A DNA stretch of 64,000 nt. It comes from Lacinutrix mariniflava (GTDB lineage: Bacteria; Bacteroidota; Bacteroidia; Flavobacteriales; Flavobacteriaceae). Of this stretch, positions 60,926 to 64,000 are shown in pieces. Position 1 is the first letter of the stretch, and each line of letters opens with the position of its first letter. Made by a program: the position numbers and the translations under genes. The notes beneath the pieces were generated by a model. That model saw nothing but the letters and a program-made list of their open reading frames with translations. It did no database searches and was not told the DNA's origin. The stretch covers positions 186,001 to 250,000 of the forward strand of contig NZ_LIQG01000020.1 of the NCBI RefSeq assembly GCF_001418015.1, given 5' to 3'.

Positions 60926-63759
60926 ATCTAAATTCCGCTTCTGTCTTACTGTGTCTCCTCTTATGTTTTTCCGCTTTTAGCCAAAACAAAATAGATATTA
61001 ATGCTACTTTCGATGTCGAGAATAAAAGTATCGGTATTGAACAAACTATAGAATATTTTAATGTTTCAAACGTAGCATTAGACACCATTTATTTAACAGA
61101 TTGGAGTCATAGTTATTCAGCTAAAAACACACCTTTAGCAGAGCGCTTTGCGGAAGAATTTAAAAACACATTTCATTTTGCAAAAGAAGAAGATCGTGGT
61201 TTTACAATTCTTAATTCAATAAAAGAAGATAATATTGAAGTAAATTTCTCTCGCTTAGAAAAGCATCCAGACATTATTAAAGTAGCCTTAAACAAGTCAT
61301 TATTACCTAACGAAAGCTACACCCTTAAACTTAATTATACAGTACAAATTCCTAATGATAAATTTACGCGTTACGGTATTACAGACGAAGGCGATTATAA
61401 TTTGAGGTATTGGTATATTACTCCTGCAGTTTTTAATGGTGAATGGAAATATTTTAGTAACAAAAATTTAGATGATGCTTATGTACCAAAAGCAGATTTA
61501 ATCTTAAAAATAAATTACCCAAACAACTATACTTTAATAAGTGAATTAGATGAAGATACCACTACAGACATTAATGGTAATTCTACAAAACTAACTATCC
61601 TTAAAGGAAATAATAGAATTAATTCTAAGTTGTTTCTAAACAAAAGAGACACTTATAAAACGGTTGAGACCGATTATTTTATAGTTGAATCTAATATAGA
61701 TGAAGAAAATTTAAAACCTGAAGAAATTGCTATTGCCACAGATAAAATTGCAAGTTTCATCACTAAAAATCTAGGCGATTATCCGCATAAAAAAGTCCTA
61801 TTAACAAAAATTGATTATAAGAAAAACCCGATTTATGGTTTAAACTTGTTACCCGATTTTGTACGTCCCTTTTCTGATGCTTTTCAATATGAATTAAAAA
61901 TATTAAAATCTACTTTACATAATTATCTTGAAAACACATTATTACTAAACCCAAGGGAAGACCAATGGATAATAGATGGTTTACAAACGTATTATTTAAT
62001 GAAATACGTTGAAGAAAACTATCCTGACATGAAAATTTTAGGAAAACTTGCCAATGTTTGGGGCGTTCGAGCATTTCATGCTGCAGACTTAAAATTTAAC
62101 GATCAATATAATTTTTTATACATGCATATGGCACGTTCTAATATAGACCAACCATTAGACATGCCTAAAGATTCATTATTAAAATTTAATAAGAACATAG
62201 CAAATAAATATAAAGCAGGTGTTGGCTTAAAGTATCTTGATGAATACATGGATTTTAATTCCATGAATAAAATGCTTACTCAGTTTTTAAAAGAAAACAA
62301 ATTAGAAACTACAACTTCTGAAGCATTTAAAGACTACCTAAAAGGACATACAGAGAAAGATATTAATTGGTTTTTCGATGATTATGTTGGTAGTAGTAAA
62401 AAAATAGATTTCAAAATCAAATCTGTAGAAAAAACGGAAGATTCTTTAACAATAACGATTAAGAACAAAAAGGATCATTTAATGCCTGTGTCATTATTCA
62501 CTATTAAAAATGATAGTGTTATATCTAAACAATGGATAGAAGGTTTTAAAGGCTTTAAAACTATTACAATTGCAAATAATGATGCAGATAAACTAGCCTT
62601 AAATTATGACACTACTATTCCAGAGATAAATTTAAGAAACAACTGGAAATCTTTAGGAGGTTTTTTATCGAACAATAAACCGCTTCAATTTCGATTGTTT
62701 AAAGATATTGAAGACCCTAATTATAGCCAAGTATTCTTTATGCCTGAATTCGCTTATAATTTTTACGACGGTTTTTCTCCTGGATTAAAACTATATAACA
62801 AAACAATCTTATCTAAGAATTTTTTATATAAACTAAGCCCTAAATACGCAATAAAAAGCAAGCAGATTGTTGGTAGTGCATCTGTTAGTTATGCAGACAG
62901 AAAAGACAACTCCCGCAACTATTATACTAAATATGGAATTGGAGGAGAATATTACAACTACGCTCCTAACCTCTCTTACACATCTTACACACCTTACGTA
63001 GATTTTAGATTTAGAAATCCAGATAATTTAAGAGATAATAAAAGAAGTTCATTGAGCTTTAGGTATGTAAATATCGACAGACAAGTAGATCCTACCGGAG
63101 AGTTTGAAACCGATGGCGAACCCAAATACAGTATTTTCAATGCAAAATACGGACAAAGCGATCCTAACTTAAAAAACTACAGCTCTTGGAACACAGATTT
63201 ACAATTAGCTAAAAACTTTGGAAAACTAGCCGCAACCGCAGAATTCAGAAAATTAACAGAAGGCAATAGACAGTACAACCTGCGCTTATATGCAGGAACC
63301 TTTTTGTATAACAAAACTTATGAATCTACAAACTTCTTTAGTTTCGCTTTAGACAGACCAACAGATTATTTGTTTGACTACGATTATATTGGTCGCTCTG
63401 AAGAAGCAGGATTGTTAAGCCAACAACTAATTGTTTCTGAAGGTGGATTTAAGTCTCAATTAGAACCGGCATTTGCAAACCAATGGATTACTACAGCCAA
63501 CACGAGTACAACCATTTGGCGCTATATTATGGCCTATGGTGATTTGGGTCTGGTAAAAAACCATAACAGAAGCCCAAAATTTGTTTATGATTCTGGAATC
63601 CGTTTAAACTTAGTTGAAGACTATTTTGAACTCTATCTACCTGTCTATTCTAATTTAGGATGGGAAATTGGTCAACCAAATTACGACCAAAGTATTCGTT
63701 TTATTGTTACACTTTCTCCTAAAACACTGCTTAAACTATTTACTAGAAGATGGTATTAA
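60922..63759 (+). CDS. M1-aminopeptidase-like protein without zinc motif
   Basis: A 945-residue periplasmic or surface protein with a signal peptide (SVLLCLLLCFSAFSQ). Residues about 20-430 follow the M1 fold (NESYTLKLNYTVQIP; DQWIIDGLQTYYLMKYVEENYP near 346-367 corresponds to the E-G-x-A-x-Y helix), but the expected HExxH is replaced by LHNYLENTL, so it is probably not a metallopeptidase. The C-terminal 330 residues (from about 600) are aromatic-rich beta strands ending in RRWY and read like an outer-membrane barrel. TTG is the likely start, overlapping the stop of the preceding gene. Confidence 0.7.
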   Translation: MNLNSASVLLCLLLCFSAFSQNKIDINATFDVENKSIGIEQTIEYFNVSNVALDTIYLTDWSHSYSAKNTPLAERFAEEFKNTFHFAKEEDRGFTILNSIKEDNIEVNFSRLEKHPDIIKVALNKSLLPNESYTLKLNYTVQIPNDKFTRYGITDEGDYNLRYWYITPAVFNGEWKYFSNKNLDDAYVPKADLILKINYPNNYTLISELDEDTTTDINGNSTKLTILKGNNRINSKLFLNKRDTYKTVETDYFIVESNIDEENLKPEEIAIATDKIASFITKNLGDYPHKKVLLTKIDYKKNPIYGLNLLPDFVRPFSDAFQYELKILKSTLHNYLENTLLLNPREDQWIIDGLQTYYLMKYVEENYPDMKILGKLANVWGVRAFHAADLKFNDQYNFLYMHMARSNIDQPLDMPKDSLLKFNKNIANKYKAGVGLKYLDEYMDFNSMNKMLTQFLKENKLETTTSEAFKDYLKGHTEKDINWFFDDYVGSSKKIDFKIKSVEKTEDSLTITIKNKKDHLMPVSLFTIKNDSVISKQWIEGFKGFKTITIANNDADKLALNYDTTIPEINLRNNWKSLGGFLSNNKPLQFRLFKDIEDPNYSQVFFMPEFAYNFYDGFSPGLKLYNKTILSKNFLYKLSPKYAIKSKQIVGSASVSYADRKDNSRNYYTKYGIGGEYYNYAPNLSYTSYTPYVDFRFRNPDNLRDNKRSSLSFRYVNIDRQVDPTGEFETDGEPKYSIFNAKYGQSDPNLKNYSSWNTDLQLAKNFGKLAATAEFRKLTEGNRQYNLRLYAGTFLYNKTYESTNFFSFALDRPTDYLFDYDYIGRSEEAGLLSQQLIVSEGGFKSQLEPAFANQWITTANTSTTIWRYIMAYGDLGLVKNHNRSPKFVYDSGIRLNLVEDYFELYLPVYSNLGWEIGQPNYDQSIRFIVTLSPKTLLKLFTRRWY

Positions 63760-63892
63760 ATATTTAGGTAATTCTCAACCTATTTTTTTAAAATTGATTA
63801 TATTTCAATAATTCGCAACAAAACATCTATAATATTAAATATTTATCATTTTTTTAAGATGTTTTGATATTGCAAAAATCAGAATAATTCGC

Positions 63893-63900
63893 TAAATTTG
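63893..63900 (+). promoter_or_regulatory. TAnnTTTG -7 box at the window end
   Basis: TAAATTTG, 22 bases upstream of the ATG at 63922, with ATTG some 20 bases further up in the -33 position. Confidence 0.58.
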
Positions 63901-63921
63901 TGATTCAAAAAACCGACATCT

Positions 63922-64000
63922 ATGAGCACAAATTCAGACTTAAAAAAAGAGCTATCATTCAATGATTTTAAAACACAAGTTTTAAAAGATTATAAGATTG
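63922..64000 (+). CDS. Start of a probable 2-oxoacid dehydrogenase E1 component (cut by window)
   Basis: 26 codons are seen, MSTNSDLKKELSFNDFKTQV and so on. LSFNDFKTQVLKDYKI resembles the N-terminus of the fused alpha/beta E1 subunit of branched-chain or related 2-oxoacid dehydrogenases in Flavobacteriia, as I recall it. The gene continues beyond the window, so the call is tentative. Confidence 0.45.
   Translation, partial: MSTNSDLKKELSFNDFKTQVLKDYKI

Overview
The window is low-GC DNA from a member of the Bacteroidota, almost certainly a marine-type Flavobacteriaceae (relatives of Olleya, Lacinutrix or Winogradskyella; genus is a guess). The signs are TAnnTTTG-type -7 promoter boxes, a gliding-motility/type IX-secreted giant protein with a type B C-terminal domain, a T6SS of subtype iii (short TssD/Hcp-like tube proteins, VgrG, DUF4280 PAAR-like spike, TssB/TssC/ClpV-like ATPase), and dispersed repeats of the kind seen in flavobacterial genomes. 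No rRNA, tRNA, IS element or CRISPR array was seen.

Region 1 (about 0.45-17.7 kb) is a T6SS-iii locus. Rightward genes encode two TssD proteins, a metallopeptidase-like putative effector with a lipoprotein partner, VgrG, and a PAAR-like/Hint/GH-E nuclease polymorphic toxin with two TPR-type candidate immunity genes. Behind them lies a reservoir of promoterless toxin-immunity cassettes, each beginning with a 3' fragment of the Hint domain. Two copies of a 240-bp unit (3' end of an immunity gene + terminator + Hint 3' end) flank one cassette. Two further cassettes are broken by stops or frameshifts, and a run of orphan immunity-like genes ends the array. The leftward genes are a beta-barrel protein, tssC, tssB and the ClpV-like tssH.

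Region 2 (about 19.0-23.8 kb) is a candidate antiviral module. It contains a fusion of a cytidylate-kinase-like domain with a radical-SAM viperin (pVip), followed by a short unknown protein and a HAD deoxyribonucleotidase-like protein. The module includes three tiny hydrophilic proteins and a divergently transcribed LytS-like histidine kinase/LytTR response regulator pair. Two 56-bp blocks, each with a TTTGGGATAT direct repeat spaced by exactly 21 bp, lie about 100 bp upstream of the tiny genes. They look like binding sites of the adjacent LytTR regulator, so the viperin module appears to be controlled by a two-component system.

Region 3 (23.9-37.7 kb) is a leftward type I restriction-modification operon (hsdM, rhuM, hsdS, hsdR). 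Inserted between hsdS and hsdR are a membrane protein, a large P-loop NTPase split by a -1 frameshift at an A8 run, and a DUF262/HNH protein resembling GmrSD. A dispersed palindromic repeat has been absorbed in frame into hsdM.

Region 4 (38.0-64 kb) is mostly chromosomal housekeeping: mnmE, a rhomboid protease, an LpxL-like acyltransferase, a class-V aminotransferase, glmM, an ACP phosphodiesterase, gamma-glutamyltranspeptidase, a 1.7-kilo-residue T9SS protein (also with its signal peptide out of frame at an A8 run), uvrA, a LOG-family phosphoribohydrolase, an M1-peptidase-like protein without the zinc motif, and the start of what is probably a 2-oxoacid dehydrogenase E1 gene.
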